Shown here: one piece after another, positions 22,525 to 33,124 of the stretch | How the letters are laid out: each line of letters begins with the position of its first letter | Position numbering within the stretch: position 1 is the first letter of the stretch | Origin: Ursus arctos | Taxonomy: Eukaryota > Chordata > Mammalia > Carnivora > Ursidae | Direction of reading: 5' to 3' | Assembly: GCF_023065955.2 (NCBI RefSeq) | Contig: NW_026622808.1 | Location: forward strand, 37,398,475-37,462,474 | Length of the DNA: 64,000 bases | Program-made: the position numbers and the translations under genes | The notes under the pieces: model-generated | The model's input: the letters and a program-made list of their open reading frames with translations, nothing else | What the model was told of the DNA's origin: nothing | Databases searched by the model: none

Positions 22525-25500
22525 ACAGGGGCATTAATTATTGGGATTGGGGGCAGGGGCAACTTTTAGGTACCTGTGAATACTCGCCTCGTTCCAACAT
22601 TTAATCATCCCTCTTGTCTCTGGTTTAATTGCGTGGGCTGGCACTGTCAGGACAAGGATAAATGGTGGAGGGGACAGTGAGCCCCTGTGCCTTCTTCCGA
22701 CTCTAATTACACAGCTCTGAGTCCTTTATCCTGAACCTGATGCTAAATGTGGTTTGCCATCAAGTGCCTATTTCCGTTCCCTTAAAGATTGTTTTCAGAG
22801 ATAAGATTTTCGTGAAATGTCTTTTAGGTACCTACAACGCACCCTGCAACACTGGTTCTTCCCAATTCCGTACATGAATACGCTTACAGGAGGATGCGAA
22901 CAGGATGTCAAGTGGGGGTTTCCTTGTAGTCCGGGACTGAGGTGAGGACAGAGTGGCACTAGGCACCACAAGTTCTAAAGAGAACAGCCTTTGAGCCCCA
23001 AACCTATTTGAGGATAGGCAACTGGCCCACCTTTCATCTGCCACGTGAATATTGATGAGGGACCCAATAGGAAAGAGATTGGGGTTCATGGAAAGAGGTT
23101 CTTCCCTCCAGGGGGCGCTGTTTCCTGCTGGGAGCCAGATGGGCAGTGGAGGAATGCTCCAGGAGACTCTTCTACATTTTGGGGGTGCCTGAAGAAGGGC
23201 AAGTCCAGCCCTAGTCAAATGTCTGCTAGTCAACAGATATACAGTACGTCCATGTACCTGTCTGAACAAGGCAAAGAGACCTGGAGGGAAAGAGTGAAGG
23301 TTGGAGAAGGGACAGCACTGAAGTGGCCTGTGTCTGGGCCAGCGAAGATCTGTGTTTCCCAAGAGTCAGGTGGACAGTGGGGAAGATACTGGTCATCTCG
23401 CTTGAACCCAACAGGACGACTGCTCTCCGGATGAGTCCACACAAGAGCAAGAAGTTTGCAGCAACTGCTGATGGTAGTTGCTATGTGGGTGGCCCCACTG
23501 GGGCATGTTGAGGAGCTGGGGGTCCTCCGAAGAATCCTTCAGAACCTCACAAGAGAGCCAGCCTGTGGATGCTGGGCAGCACAGAAGGTACCAAAGGCCA
23601 GGCCGTGTTGTAAGAAGACAAGCTGCGGTGAGACAGTTGCACGGCAGCCTGGTAACTGCGGAAGAAGCTAGAACCTAGAAGCTCAAAGGGAGAATAATGT
23701 AGAGCTTTGAACTAGACGCGAAATCAGAGTAGCCAACTAGCCTGGCCTAATTGTACTAATCTGAAGTTGTCAGAAAGTTACGGAATCCATACAGGATATC
23801 ACTGAGAGATGAGGAAGCAGGAACCCCACATGGCAGGCTGGAAAACAGTCAAGAAAGGAAGGAGGGAAGGATTTGTTTCATGTTTCTATTAAGCCCTGAC
23901 ACGTTTTGGGGGCTGAGCAGGCGAGGCCCTGCTATTTATTCTTTTACTTTCTTTGGGCTGAGCAGGAGTAGGGGCGGGACGCCTGCACCTCCCCCGTGAT
24001 AGTATGACTGTGGAGATATGCTAGAACACATCCTTACTATTTAGCTTCTAGTTTGAATTTAAAGAGTCACCAAACGTTTGCTCCCCCCCAAGTTATGGGG
24101 CTGGGTCAGTGTAGGCCTCTTGGGGGCATGGTGGAGGAGGACAGGCAGCTTCCCACCCCTAAGGAGAGTAAGATCCCATTGGAGAGCTGCAGTCACATAC
24201 CCAGCCCCTCCGGAGAACAGTACCACAAAGGACAAGATTGGTGCTGGTTTCAAATAAATCCCCCGTGACTTACTCCTTGTCTTTTATTTTGTGTTAGGAT
24301 AAAATCTGGGAATTTTATAAATGGTGAAAATCTATAACGGGTGAAAGACTTCAAATTGTTTTTTAGAGTCCCTCCTGCCCCGATTATTTGTCAAGTCACC
24401 GTTTTGTACCCAATTAATAAAAGACAAGCCAACCAAGTTCTGCAAATGTTCGCCGTGGGGCCTCTGGGTGTCTTGTCCCTGAGTCTTTCCCATCACGCGT
24501 GTTTGTCCAGGGAGCGCGTGAGGGAAGCAACAAAGCCCATCTTAGTGGATAGTGTGCAGCTAATAGTCTCTCTTGTCAGGGGAGGCTGTCTTGAAATCAC
24601 ATCATTTCCTCCCCCCACCGCTAGTCTTTCTCAGTCTATATCCAGTGGAAAAGGGAGGACTGGGTTATTTCAGTTCCGGCAATGGACACATCAAAATTGC
24701 CTCCCTCTTCCCTCCTCTTTCCCTGGAGGACCTAATTTATTTCACGCATTTTGACCTATCCCTGCTTAGAAACCGCCGCTGTGATTCTGTGTTGAAGCAT
24801 TTCCCTGCTGCCTTTTTTGGCCCCCAGGCAAACCCAGGCCACAGTTCCTCTGTACAATGATGTCAGTCTGACTGCTGGGCCCAGCTGGATGGAGGTGTGT
24901 TTTATGAAGTTCAACCCTGCACCCTGGGCCATAAATACACGTTGTGCACATAAATGTACAGCTAACATTGCCCAGACCCCTCCGAAGCACCATGTTAATA
25001 AGCAGACAGTAAGTCTTTAAAATATGGAAAAGCAGTTAATCTTTCCGCTGGCAAATCCTTTGTAGGGGGGTGTTTTCCTCTGCTTCAGGATAGCTGCATG
25101 CAAGGCTTTTCATCTCGTAGGATTTGGGGGGGGGGGGAGAAGTTTGCTGTGGGACTTCCTTGAGAACACTTGGGGAGCCTTCTCCAAAGAGAAGACATGT
25201 GTTAAAAACAATATCTTGCCCTTCTCCTTAAGCGAGGAATCACTCTGGGTCTGCCCTCAAGGAGTTTGCACTAAGAATTCCCATGCAAGACAGCACGTCT
25301 GCTGCCCCTGTGGTCATAGACCCCCAACAGGCTGGGCCTCAGAGGCTTGCAGTCTGCCTCTAATACTCCAGGAAGTCACCCAGCCTCTTGTTCCCCCATC
25401 TCTAAAATGGCCACAAGCACGTCTCATTCATAGCGCTTCCCTCTCTGAGTCCCAGTTTTCTCTTTTGCAGAAGGAGAAAGTCAATACTCAGCCCTTAGCG

Positions 25501-25818
25501 TAACACCCCATTTTATAAATGTTTGAAGAATACTGGAACACGTTCTCCTTCCAAAGAACTTCAATGTTACGGATTCAGTCCATTTCTTTTGACAATTTCT
25601 ACCCCCTTGGTCAGTTTCCTCCCTTCCTCCCCTCCCCTGGTCTGCTCCCTGGCTCTCTTTCCCCCTGATGACCTGGTAGAAGGAGCAGACTTGAGGGTGA
25701 GGTTGGGGGCTCAGCAGACAGAGGTGCCTTGGGCCAATATCTGCTTGCTTCATGGGCAAGAAAGCAAGTTTGTAGCTTGCCTCTGACCCTGCTGGGCAGC
25801 CATGACTTCTGTCCCGCT
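22525..25818. other. Unique intronic DNA, no gene recognised
   Basis: Moderate GC. A 176-codon minus-strand open frame (23362-22832) has no recognisable domain, and other frames overlap it. A G12 run lies at 25126-25137. A weak MIR-like piece may lie at about 25350-25500. Parts such as 22530-22830 and 24770-25030 look repeat-free and could hold regulatory sequence, but the sequence alone does not show that. Confidence 0.5.
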
Positions 25819-25879
25819 GACCGGGATCACGCCCTGAGCCGAAGGCAGACGCTTAACGACAGCGCTACCCAGGCGCCCC
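25819..25879 (-). mobile_element. Can-SINE head-only fragment
   Basis: Only about 60 bp of the tRNA-derived head is present, on the minus strand: gggatcacgccctgagccga through acccaggcgcccc. The CT-rich middle, AATAAA region and poly(A) are absent, and I see no target-site duplication. Confidence 0.88.
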
Positions 25880-26108
25880 TAGTCTCATTTTAATGTATAT
25901 TGTCTCTAACTTTTAGTGAGATTGAACCCCTTTTAATGTGTCAGGTGTCCATCAGTGTTGCCTCTTCTGTAAGTCCTCTTGTGGCTTTGATAGTGGTGAG
26001 GGCTCACGCCTTGGCTTTGCTTCCCTTTGCCTAAAACTCAACTTTATGCAATTGTCTGGACTACTCTTCATATTTACTCTTCTGAGTGAATCTTAAGATC
26101 ATTACCTC

Positions 26109-26310
26109 GGGGCGCCTGGGTGGCACAGCAGTTAAGCGTGTGCCTTTGGCTCAGGGCGTGATCCCGGCGATCTGGGATCGAGCCCCATGTCAGGCTCTTC
26201 CACTGGGAGCCTGCTTCTTCCTCTCCCACTCCCCCTGCTTGTGTTCCCTCTCTCGCTGGCTGTCTCTCTCTCTGTCGAATAAATAAATAAAATCTTAAAA
26301 AAAAAAAAAA
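26109..26310 (+). mobile_element. Can-SINE, young type
   Basis: Full-length with poly(A). Perfect target-site duplication aagatcattacctc at 26095-26108 and about 26309-26322. Confidence 0.96.
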
Positions 26311-26389
26311 GATCATTACCTCAAATTCCATCAAAAATCCCAATAAGAATTTCTTGGAATTCCTCTGCTTGAATTAAAAGGTCCATTGA

Positions 26390-26930
26390 AAAAGAAGTGA
26401 CCTCTTTCGTATATAAAGGCTTCTTTCCACCACCTTTGTACTTCCCCCAATTCTTAGTTTGTCTTTTTATGTTCGATAAAGTTTGGTCATTTTCTTTATA
26501 CAGAAGTCTTTTACTAGATTTATTCTTAGGCATTTTCTAGTCATTGTTGATACTCTCCATGGTTCTTTTTTTCATAAATATCTTTTTCACTGGTTATTGC
26601 CTGTGTCCTAGGAGAGGCTGTGGTTTTATGTGCTGATTATGTAACTGGTCAGCTCGCTGACTTCTTTTATTCTAGAAGTTGGTCAGTGGGTTCACATGAG
26701 TTTTCAAAGAACGCACTGATATCTGTTCTTTGGGTGACTTGGTCGTATTCACCTGCGGGTAGATTCTCAATGAGCATTTCAGGGGCTTTTTTCATGGCAA
26801 TTGGTCTGCTTATGTTTTTACAGCTTGGCCAAATGTTGATAATTTATACTTTATCCCCAAAGGTGTGTTTGCTCCAGCTTTTCAAATTGTTTGCCACGGT
26901 ACACATAATAGTCACTTCAGATGCTTAAAT
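26390..26930 (-). mobile_element. Old L1 ORF2 relic, antisense
   Basis: Diverged antisense ORF2 blocks (gatttattcttaggcatttt, gctgattatgtaactggtca, cttcttttattctagaagtt). Frames are broken. Confidence 0.65.
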
Positions 26931-27779
26931 GCCTCTGGATCTTTGGGTTTTAAGGTGACTTTGTGACTTCTTTCTTTTGTGCCGAAGGCTGTTTTATGTC
27001 AATGTTCTTTTAAACCAGAGCTTGGTTCTTTCAGTTATCTTCACAGTTTTATTTGCATTTATTCTTCTGCTTTTATCTTTATAAATTCCTTCCGTCACCG
27101 AGTCAACAAATATTTGCTGAGAAGCTGCTCAGTCCTGGCCACAGCTCTGGGTGCTGGGAAAACAGATTGCTGCAGCAGACAGAGGCAGCCTTCCTCCGCA
27201 TTCTCTGGTGAAGGATGGACAGGAAGCATCCTCCTCAGAGGATGCAGAGGCAGAGAAGACCGAGAAGAAAGGTAGTCAGCTCACTGGGTCCTTGACAGGA
27301 CTGATTCAGTGAAGTGGAAAGGACTGTGGAAGAATTGCAGTGGATTCGTGAAAGAAGGAGCGGTGCAGAGAAGTGGACAGATTGTGGAGAATTCTTTTTA
27401 GGATTCGTGCTATGAAAGAGGACAGAGAAATAGGGCGCTAGCTGGAGGCGAGGTCAAGGGAGAGTTTTGTTTTTCCTGAGGTGGGAGATGTGAGAGCGCC
27501 TTTGTGAACTGAAGGGAAGGGCGAATGCTCGAGGGGAACCATGCAATGGTCACCTCCCGTCCCTTCCATCAGCCCCATCATTGGAGAAGCCTGAGGAGCC
27601 AGCAATACCCAACCCAGGGTACCAGAGGGAAGACCGAGGGCAGGGGCACAGGTGCAGGCGTGTGTTCTTTTTTCCAGCTTCTCCATCCAAAAACTTAGTT
27701 CATTTATTGGCAAACTGTTTTTCCCCAATAAACAGATTTAAGGTCATACGGCACAGATTTTAGTCTGGGCTGTTCTTAA

Positions 27780-28730
27780 ATTGTCAAGAATTACTTGAAT
27801 GTGTGGGTGTGTGTTTTAATTTTTAATTTCCACTGTTTGTATACTTTGTGCTATTAATTTCTAATTGTACCCTACCCTAAAAGAACATGTCACTGATGCT
27901 TTCTGCTCTTTGGAATGTGTTGCAGTTCCCCGTGTTTGAAAATAGTTTATATTCTCTGTTGTTTAGATATAAAGAATTTTCACTCCGTTTTTAAATAAAT
28001 CGTGTGCTCATCAATCACTTGGGGCATTTCTATCAATTTACACTCTGATCATAAAATTTCATATCATAGCTTGTTATCCTACTATATTATTTTTTGGTAC
28101 GAACTGTTTTCTTTATTACATTTTAATGGTTTTCCCTCTGAATATTTGTAGAGCAGTACTGCTAAACCTGTCCCTCTCTTGTCTTTAGCATTTTTCTGGT
28201 GTCTTTTTGTCCATTCTGTTTTAGGAGTGTCTCCTTGCAAACAGCATAATGCCGGTGTTTTTATAAATCCAACTTAAAAGCTTCTGCCCTTTTCAAAAAA
28301 TCAATTAATATTTTTGAGTCTCTGCCTTCTAATATGTGAATCTAACCAACAGACATTAATTGTGATTGGTACTAATTTGATCTTATCCCAGTAGTCGTGT
28401 GTGTGTGAATGTTTGTGTTATTTACCATGCTCTCCTGGATTAATCAGATTTTCATCCTTCAGTTTATTTTCAGTAATCATCCCTAAATTTTAAAATACAA
28501 ATTTCTACCTATATCTCCAGTTAGTTAGAATCTCTTTTCCTCTGGATTCTGACATACCTTTTATTTCCTTCTTTCCATGACCTCAAAGCTTAAAAAATGT
28601 TGCTCTGTTTTCTTCATCTTAAGTCCCGCATTGAGAAGTTTGTGTCATTCTCATTCTTCTTTAAGTAATTTGTTTCTAGAGAAGCTTTTAGGATTGGTCT
28701 GTATCTTCAGTGATCTGCAGTTTCACTCGT
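27780..28730 (-). mobile_element. Old L1 ORF2 relic, antisense
   Basis: Further antisense L1 blocks (gtctccttgcaaacagcata, gtgaatctaaccaacagac, gtgattggtactaatttgat). Probably the continuation of the element at 26.4-26.9 kb, with about 850 bp of other sequence between. Confidence 0.6.
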
Positions 28731-30390
28731 GCATGAATGGGCCCTTTTAATGAAAAAAAAGTCAAATTTTTCTTCTATTGGAAAATATTCTCTCCCTTTG
28801 GAGCTTCTATTTCATATTTTAATCTCTTGTTCCTTCATTGGCCATCTGGTAGATTCATTTGGCATAATATTCTAGTCAATCACCTGTTCTTTAAAGGGTT
28901 ATATGATCTTGGTTTCGCATTTGTCTTTGAGACCCTGTTAACCTGCCTTCACCATGGAAATCATTGGTTCTCTGAGCGCCATCTCAGGTGGTTATTTTCT
29001 TTCTGATTGGCATGATCCATTACGAAGAGGCCACCTGCTAGAGCAATGTCATTGCAGAAGAGGGAAGGTACCTAGTGCTAAAAGGGGGAGGTAAAGCCAA
29101 CAATTTTGAAGCCTTAGTGACATAGCAAGGTTGGATTTTTTTTCTCAAGCCAAGTAGAGTTGTGGAGAAGAGTGGGAGGGGAGAGTCCATGTTCCGGAGT
29201 ATGGATGGTGGTGTAGACATTGAGGAAGCATCTCTGAGCAAAGCCATGCCTTGTTCCCAGCTATGGATTTAAAAAAGCAAACAAACAAACAAAAAACATA
29301 ATTGCAAGATATTAGACAACTAGGCATCAGGCATTTGTAGACAAGAAACCAGTTGTGTTATAATCTCTGAGCCACTTTTGGTTAACTCAACATAAGAGGT
29401 GTTTATAAAGGTAGTCTTTTCTCCTCTTTATAATTGCCCACAAAACAGAAGGATTCTTCTTCATGGCATGATTTCAGTAAGCCACGGTGAATACGCTTTA
29501 CAGAGCAGAACAAATTTGTTGAGAGAAAGATGAATGAAGATAAAACTTACAGAGAAATTCTCGCTTTGTTGTGTTACAGTCTGCCTCATCTGGCTGAACG
29601 GAACTTAGTGAAACATCATGAAAAATCGTATTATATGACCGAGATTCTAGGCTTGGGGCTAAACATTTAGCTAACCTGTTTGCTCTGGAAAAATACGGGA
29701 TTTCTCTAATTTCTTCCTCCAAAGAATCATTAGTGTTTCTTGCTCCAGGAGTGTTTTGATGGTGGTGTTACTCTGTCATTTCACCGCATCGGGTGACGAG
29801 AGAGCAGGTGCCATTAGGCTAACTTCTGTTGGACTAGCTGTCCCGATGGACCCGGATGTCAGTGCCGCCGCACAGCCTGAGCACCAGCACGTGGCCTCAG
29901 AACTGTGGAACTCCCAAATGACCAGCATTAATCTCACGCAAACATTGGACCTCCATCCTGGGCAGACATTGTGCAAAGCAGTACAGGGAAGGGTCTAGAA
30001 ACTTCACTTCATCAGTTTGGGAAGAGAGAGACAAAGAACATTCAATGTCACCTGGGAGAAGGAAGCGAGGCTTGTAAAAGCCTGACCCTGTAGCCTTGGA
30101 AATTGGGCTGATTTAGTCAACTGACTCTCGTGTTTTGTACGCATAGCATTCCAGTCTTCCCAAGGTGAGTTTTATGAGCTATGTGTAGCCGCAGCCATAA
30201 GCTATAAACTGTCGTCTTTTTAGTGGAGCCTGGTATTCAAAAGTGAAGAGCCTCGTGGAGGAGGCAACTTTTGTAGTAGGGCAGTCTCTGAAAACTGTTT
30301 TCCAAAACAGTAGAGGAGTTAACTCCCCAGTGGAGAAGTTTTCCTTGATTTGACAGGTAGTAAGTGACCACTCACTGTCTCTGTGCTTCA
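28731..30390. other. Intronic DNA immediately upstream of the CACNA2D3 exon
   Basis: No further exon seen. An open frame at 29756-29998 (both strands) is GC-richer than its surroundings but matches nothing I know and has no convincing splice sites. Otherwise unique sequence. Confidence 0.45.
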
Positions 30391-30401
30391 TGTCCCAACA
30401 G

Positions 30402-30514
30402 GTCCTTTGTCATCCAGCAAATTCCAAGCAGCAATCTCTTCATGGTGGTGGTGGACAGCAGCTGCCTGTGTGAGTCCGTGACCCCCATCACCATGGCGCC
30501 CATTGAAATCAGGT
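30402..30514 (+). CDS. CACNA2D3: CACNA2D3 coding exon (third from last), alpha2delta-3 delta peptide
   Basis: This 113-bp internal exon encodes part of the extracellular delta peptide of alpha2delta-3, an auxiliary subunit that promotes surface trafficking and modulates gating of high-voltage-activated calcium channels. One leading base completes a Lys codon; 37 codons follow, then one trailing T. The translation starts SFVIQQIPSSNLFMVVVDSS and continues with a Cys-Leu-Cys-Glu motif and TPITMAPIEIR. That matches my memory of human alpha2delta-3 nearly residue for residue, with Thr where I recall Ala after Ser-Val. The two closely spaced Cys residues are typical of the disulphide-rich delta region. 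The acceptor is a normal AG at 30400-30401. The donor is not ordinary: the exon ends AGG-T and is followed by ATATCCTTTT, a U12-type site. VWA and Cache domains lie in upstream exons outside the window. Confidence 0.95.
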
Positions 30515-30828
30515 ATATCCTTTTGTGCGTAAGTCCAAGCACTGCTGCTGAAGCCGGTGATGGACAGGAAGGAAACCCAGGGGGATGGACAGGAAGGAAA
30601 CCCAGGGGGATGGACAGGAAGGAAACCCAGGGGGATGGACAGGAAGGAAACCCAGGGGGATGGACAGGAAGGAAACCCAGGGGAGAAATATTAGAGAGGG
30701 GGAAATGACAGCTTTTCCACAACTGGAGAGAGAAAAGTCGTTAAGGGAGTTCAGTGTCAAGGTTTGACCTCCAACATGCGGAGTAAGGGAAAGTGACGTC
30801 TGGGCAATATGCCTTAACTACAGTCAAC
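30515..30828 (+). other. CACNA2D3: U12-type (AT-AC) intron of CACNA2D3
   Basis: The intron is 314 bp. It begins ATATCCTTTT at 30515-30524, which matches the minor-spliceosome 5' splice-site consensus, and ends in AC at 30827-30828. A CCTTAAC branch-site match lies at 30812-30818, with the branch A about 11 nt before the intron end, the short spacing typical of U12 introns. There is no strong polypyrimidine tract before the acceptor, also as expected. Joining at these sites gives AGG-TAT-AAC-GAA-TCC (Arg-Tyr-Asn-Glu-Ser), the expected alpha2delta-3 sequence. The nearest U2-type alternative (GT at 30513, AG at 30822-30823) replaces Arg-Tyr with Ser-Gln-His. A 25-bp minisatellite occupies 40% of the intron. 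Confidence 0.88.
30561..30684 (+). repeat. 25-bp minisatellite, five identical copies, inside the U12 intron
   Basis: The unit starts tggacaggaaggaaaccca and ends in a G-run plus A. Copies begin at 30561, 30586, 30611, 30636 and 30661; the last lacks only its final base. I see no mismatch between copies, which suggests recent expansion or homogenisation, so copy number is probably variable in the population. One strand is purine-rich with G5 runs. Because 25 is not a multiple of 3, all reading frames rotate through the repeat, which explains the long overlapping open frames on both strands here. Those frames are not evidence of separate genes. Confidence 0.97.
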
Positions 30829-30911
30829 ATAACGAATCCCTTAAGTGTGAACGTTTAAAGGCCCAGAAGATCAGAAGGCGTCCGGAGTCTTGTCATGGCT
30901 TTCATCCTGAG
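30829..30911 (+). CDS. CACNA2D3: CACNA2D3 penultimate coding exon
   Basis: This 83-bp exon has two leading bases (AT, which complete a Tyr codon) and 27 codons. The translation runs [20 protein letters not shown] then CHGFHPE. This is the strongly conserved alpha2delta motif shared among family members (Lys-Cys-Glu-Arg, the triple Arg followed by Pro-Glu-Ser-Cys, then His-Pro-Glu). The basic segment and the two Cys residues are near the end of the delta peptide, in the extracellular space. The 3' boundary is a strong U2-type donor, GAG followed by gtaagt at 30912, in phase 0. The 5' boundary is set by the AC end of the U12 intron, because only that start gives the conserved Tyr-Asn-Glu-Ser. 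Confidence 0.95.
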
Positions 30912-33124
30912 GTAAGTCTGCGAACCCTACCTGTTCTCTTTCTCCACCAGATTCACCATGAGAGTCTCATAATTGTCAAAGAACTGTAGCTAAGAAGTTT
31001 CCTGGTGAGAAAACAATCCCTTGCAGGCAGATCAAGGGAAACAATGGAGGGCTCACGGTACTCTACTTTAGGCCCCCAGTGCCTTCGTGTTCAGTCTGTG
31101 CTTAACGGTCTTGTTAGATCTGTGTATATATTTTAAAACCTCTTTACCGTCTTCCCTATTATGGATGTGCTGTAATTTTATTACTTCACGCTCTTACATA
31201 CACTGTGGCTCTGACCATCTTGGTTTATTTCAAATTGTAGTTCAAACGATGTTCCCCTGCTGACTTTTTGACAGCCTTTAATTTATAAGAAGTCCGTGTA
31301 AAGCCGAAGTGGCAATTCTTGTATCAGATCAAGAGTCACAATTTACGCAGGTGGAATGATAAGCCTCCAAACCCCCTCACCAGCTGAAGGCACGACTTTA
31401 AGGCCCTCCATGTACGCCAGAAGTGAGCATCCGAAAAAAATTAAACTTAGCACTGAGAAAGGTGAATATCCCCAAAGTACCACAGGCAAAAAAAACCCTT
31501 TTTAGTCTAGCAGAAATAACAGGAATTTAAAAATGAACTCCTCCCCACTTCAAAAAATGCAAAGCTTACCGAGAACAATTCTTATTATAGGGATCCTGGG
31601 AAGGTCTCTATTTTTAAAAATGCCATCAAAGCCAACTGACTGACTTTAAATTCCATGTTTAAAGAGCGAATAATTTTAATGTTAAACTCTCCATGTCCTA
31701 GAGAAGATGTTAAAGTCAATAGAGTACCAATAAGAACTTGGAATTTATTAAGAGTGTTTGCTTCTATATTCAAAGGAGTGTTCAGTAGCAACATATTATG
31801 CAAATATATGCTGGAAAGGTCTTTGCTCAAATTCAGTGATAAAATTCAAATAAAAAATCTTTGTGTAAAATACAAATACAAATAATAGTCCCCAAACGTT
31901 AAAACCAGAATGCCTATGTGGACAGCTAAAGTCACTAGAGTAAAACTCTTCTGGAGTTAATCAGATAATTTACTTAGGTACATAGATATAAGATAAACAT
32001 TCAAAAAATTAGTATTTTTTTCTGTAAGTTTCTAGACCTTCTAGGAAGATGAGGTCAATAGGACAGCATAGGAATTCTTGGATCTGACAAAGGTTCAATT
32101 CAAAGGGGAAAATATAGATTCGATTTAAATGGTAAAATAATAATCTCACAAGAAATTTTAGGGATTGAACTAATCTTCCTATCCAAAACCAGACAGCTAT
32201 GGAAGAAAAACAGAATTTCTTTATAAAAAATTGTAACTTTCTATGGAAAAAGATAATTTAAAGTCAATAACCAATTTATACACCTTGAAAAATTATTGAC
32301 AAACCAAATCATAAAGAGCTTTTTAAAATTGGTATGTCAAACAACCACATATAAAAATAAACGGAGGGCAGGAAGGATACAAGTCACTGGGCGATAAACA
32401 CGTACAGGCAATGATGAAATCTCCAGCCACAGCCATCAAAAGCAGAAATACCCCTCACCCTACACTCCCACTCCTGGGCATCCTCACCGTAGGCAGGGGC
32501 AAGGCGAGCATCGTGGACTGGAGAATGACCGCACTCAGCACTCTTCATAGCAGTAAAGAGCGGAGAAGAAAGTCTTTCCCATTGATGATACAATACAGCT
32601 AGAAAAGTGGAGTTGGAAGAATTTCCATCAACCAGGGGATAAAAAGCATGCTGCAGGAAGGATTACATAATATGATTTCATTTTTATAAAACAAAGCCCT
32701 CCTTTCCCCAAATGAAAAGAAAGAAGACACACACAAAACCTTCTGTAACGGTTTCTGAAATGATCAGGCCCCTTAGATGTCAACTTTTACTTACATTCTG
32801 ACAGGAAAGCATGAGAAGGCCAATATTCTGCGGTTCTCATTCGATCACAATAGACATCTCCACCAACAGCCCTGTGCCTCTTGAGTGTTCTGCGTAATGG
32901 GATGCACAGAGTAATTTGGAACATTCTATGTGCTGACAACTGAAATCAGAGATTCTCATCATAAACTTGATGAAATTTAGACAAGTCCATTTCCTTGCAC
33001 TACCTAGGTTCCAAAAGACTTGATTCCTACATTGGAGGGAGGGGGAGAGAGGTCTGGGGCCTCGATACAGCTCGGAAAGTCGAAGGCATCTTGGAATCTG
33101 TTAAGCTCCTGTCTTTCCCTATAG
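30912..33124 (+). other. CACNA2D3: Last intron of CACNA2D3 (2.2 kb, GT-AG)
   Basis: An ordinary major-class intron with donor gtaagt at 30912-30917 and acceptor ctcctgtctttccctatag ending at 33124. It separates two phase-0 boundaries (His-Pro-Glu and Glu-Asn-Ala). I see no exon in it. It is AT-rich and mostly unique, with a degraded L1-like piece near 32400-32720. Open frames around 31585-31885 and 32384-32602 show no recognisable protein family. Confidence 0.9.
32400..32720 (+). mobile_element. Degraded L1 3' ORF2-like fragment
   Basis: The blocks cccactcctgggcatcc, cactcttcatagcagtaaag and acataatatgatttcattt follow the order of the L1 ORF2 3' end in sense orientation. Strongly diverged. 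Confidence 0.45.

Larger units (their letters stand above)
1..30401 (+). other. CACNA2D3: 3' part of a large CACNA2D3 intron
   Basis: This stretch lies immediately upstream of the first recognised CACNA2D3 exon and ends in the acceptor sequence tgtcccaacag at 30391-30401. I looked for the preceding exon, which should end with two bases that complete a Lys codon and should encode the Cys-rich stretch before the Ser-Phe-Val-Ile motif, and did not find it. The intron therefore probably starts outside the window. Its contents are almost entirely interspersed repeats and unique non-coding DNA, listed separately. Human CACNA2D3 is known to have very long introns, which fits. The intronic assignment is an inference from the exon position. 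Confidence 0.8.

Noticed and set aside
22832..23362. 176-codon minus-strand frame
   Set aside because: No known domain, no start or splice context, and other frames overlap it in the same interval. Best read as chance in GC-richer sequence.
29756..29998. 80-codon frame upstream of the CACNA2D3 exon as a possible extra exon
   Set aside because: It does not match the expected preceding alpha2delta-3 sequence and lacks suitable splice sites and phase.
30561..30684. Regular direct repeats resembling a CRISPR array
   Set aside because: Copies abut with no spacers, and the context is a mammalian intron.
30372..30760. Long overlapping open frames on both strands over 30364-30767 with Gly/Pro-rich repeats
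   Set aside because: They result from the 25-bp minisatellite, whose period rotates the frame. The plus-strand frame matters only as a possible retained-intron extension.
30824..30911. Exon start at 30824 (GT-AG reading) as the main annotation
   Set aside because: It replaces the conserved Arg-Tyr with Ser-Gln-His, whereas the AT-AC reading has donor, branch site and protein all in agreement. Kept only as an alternative.
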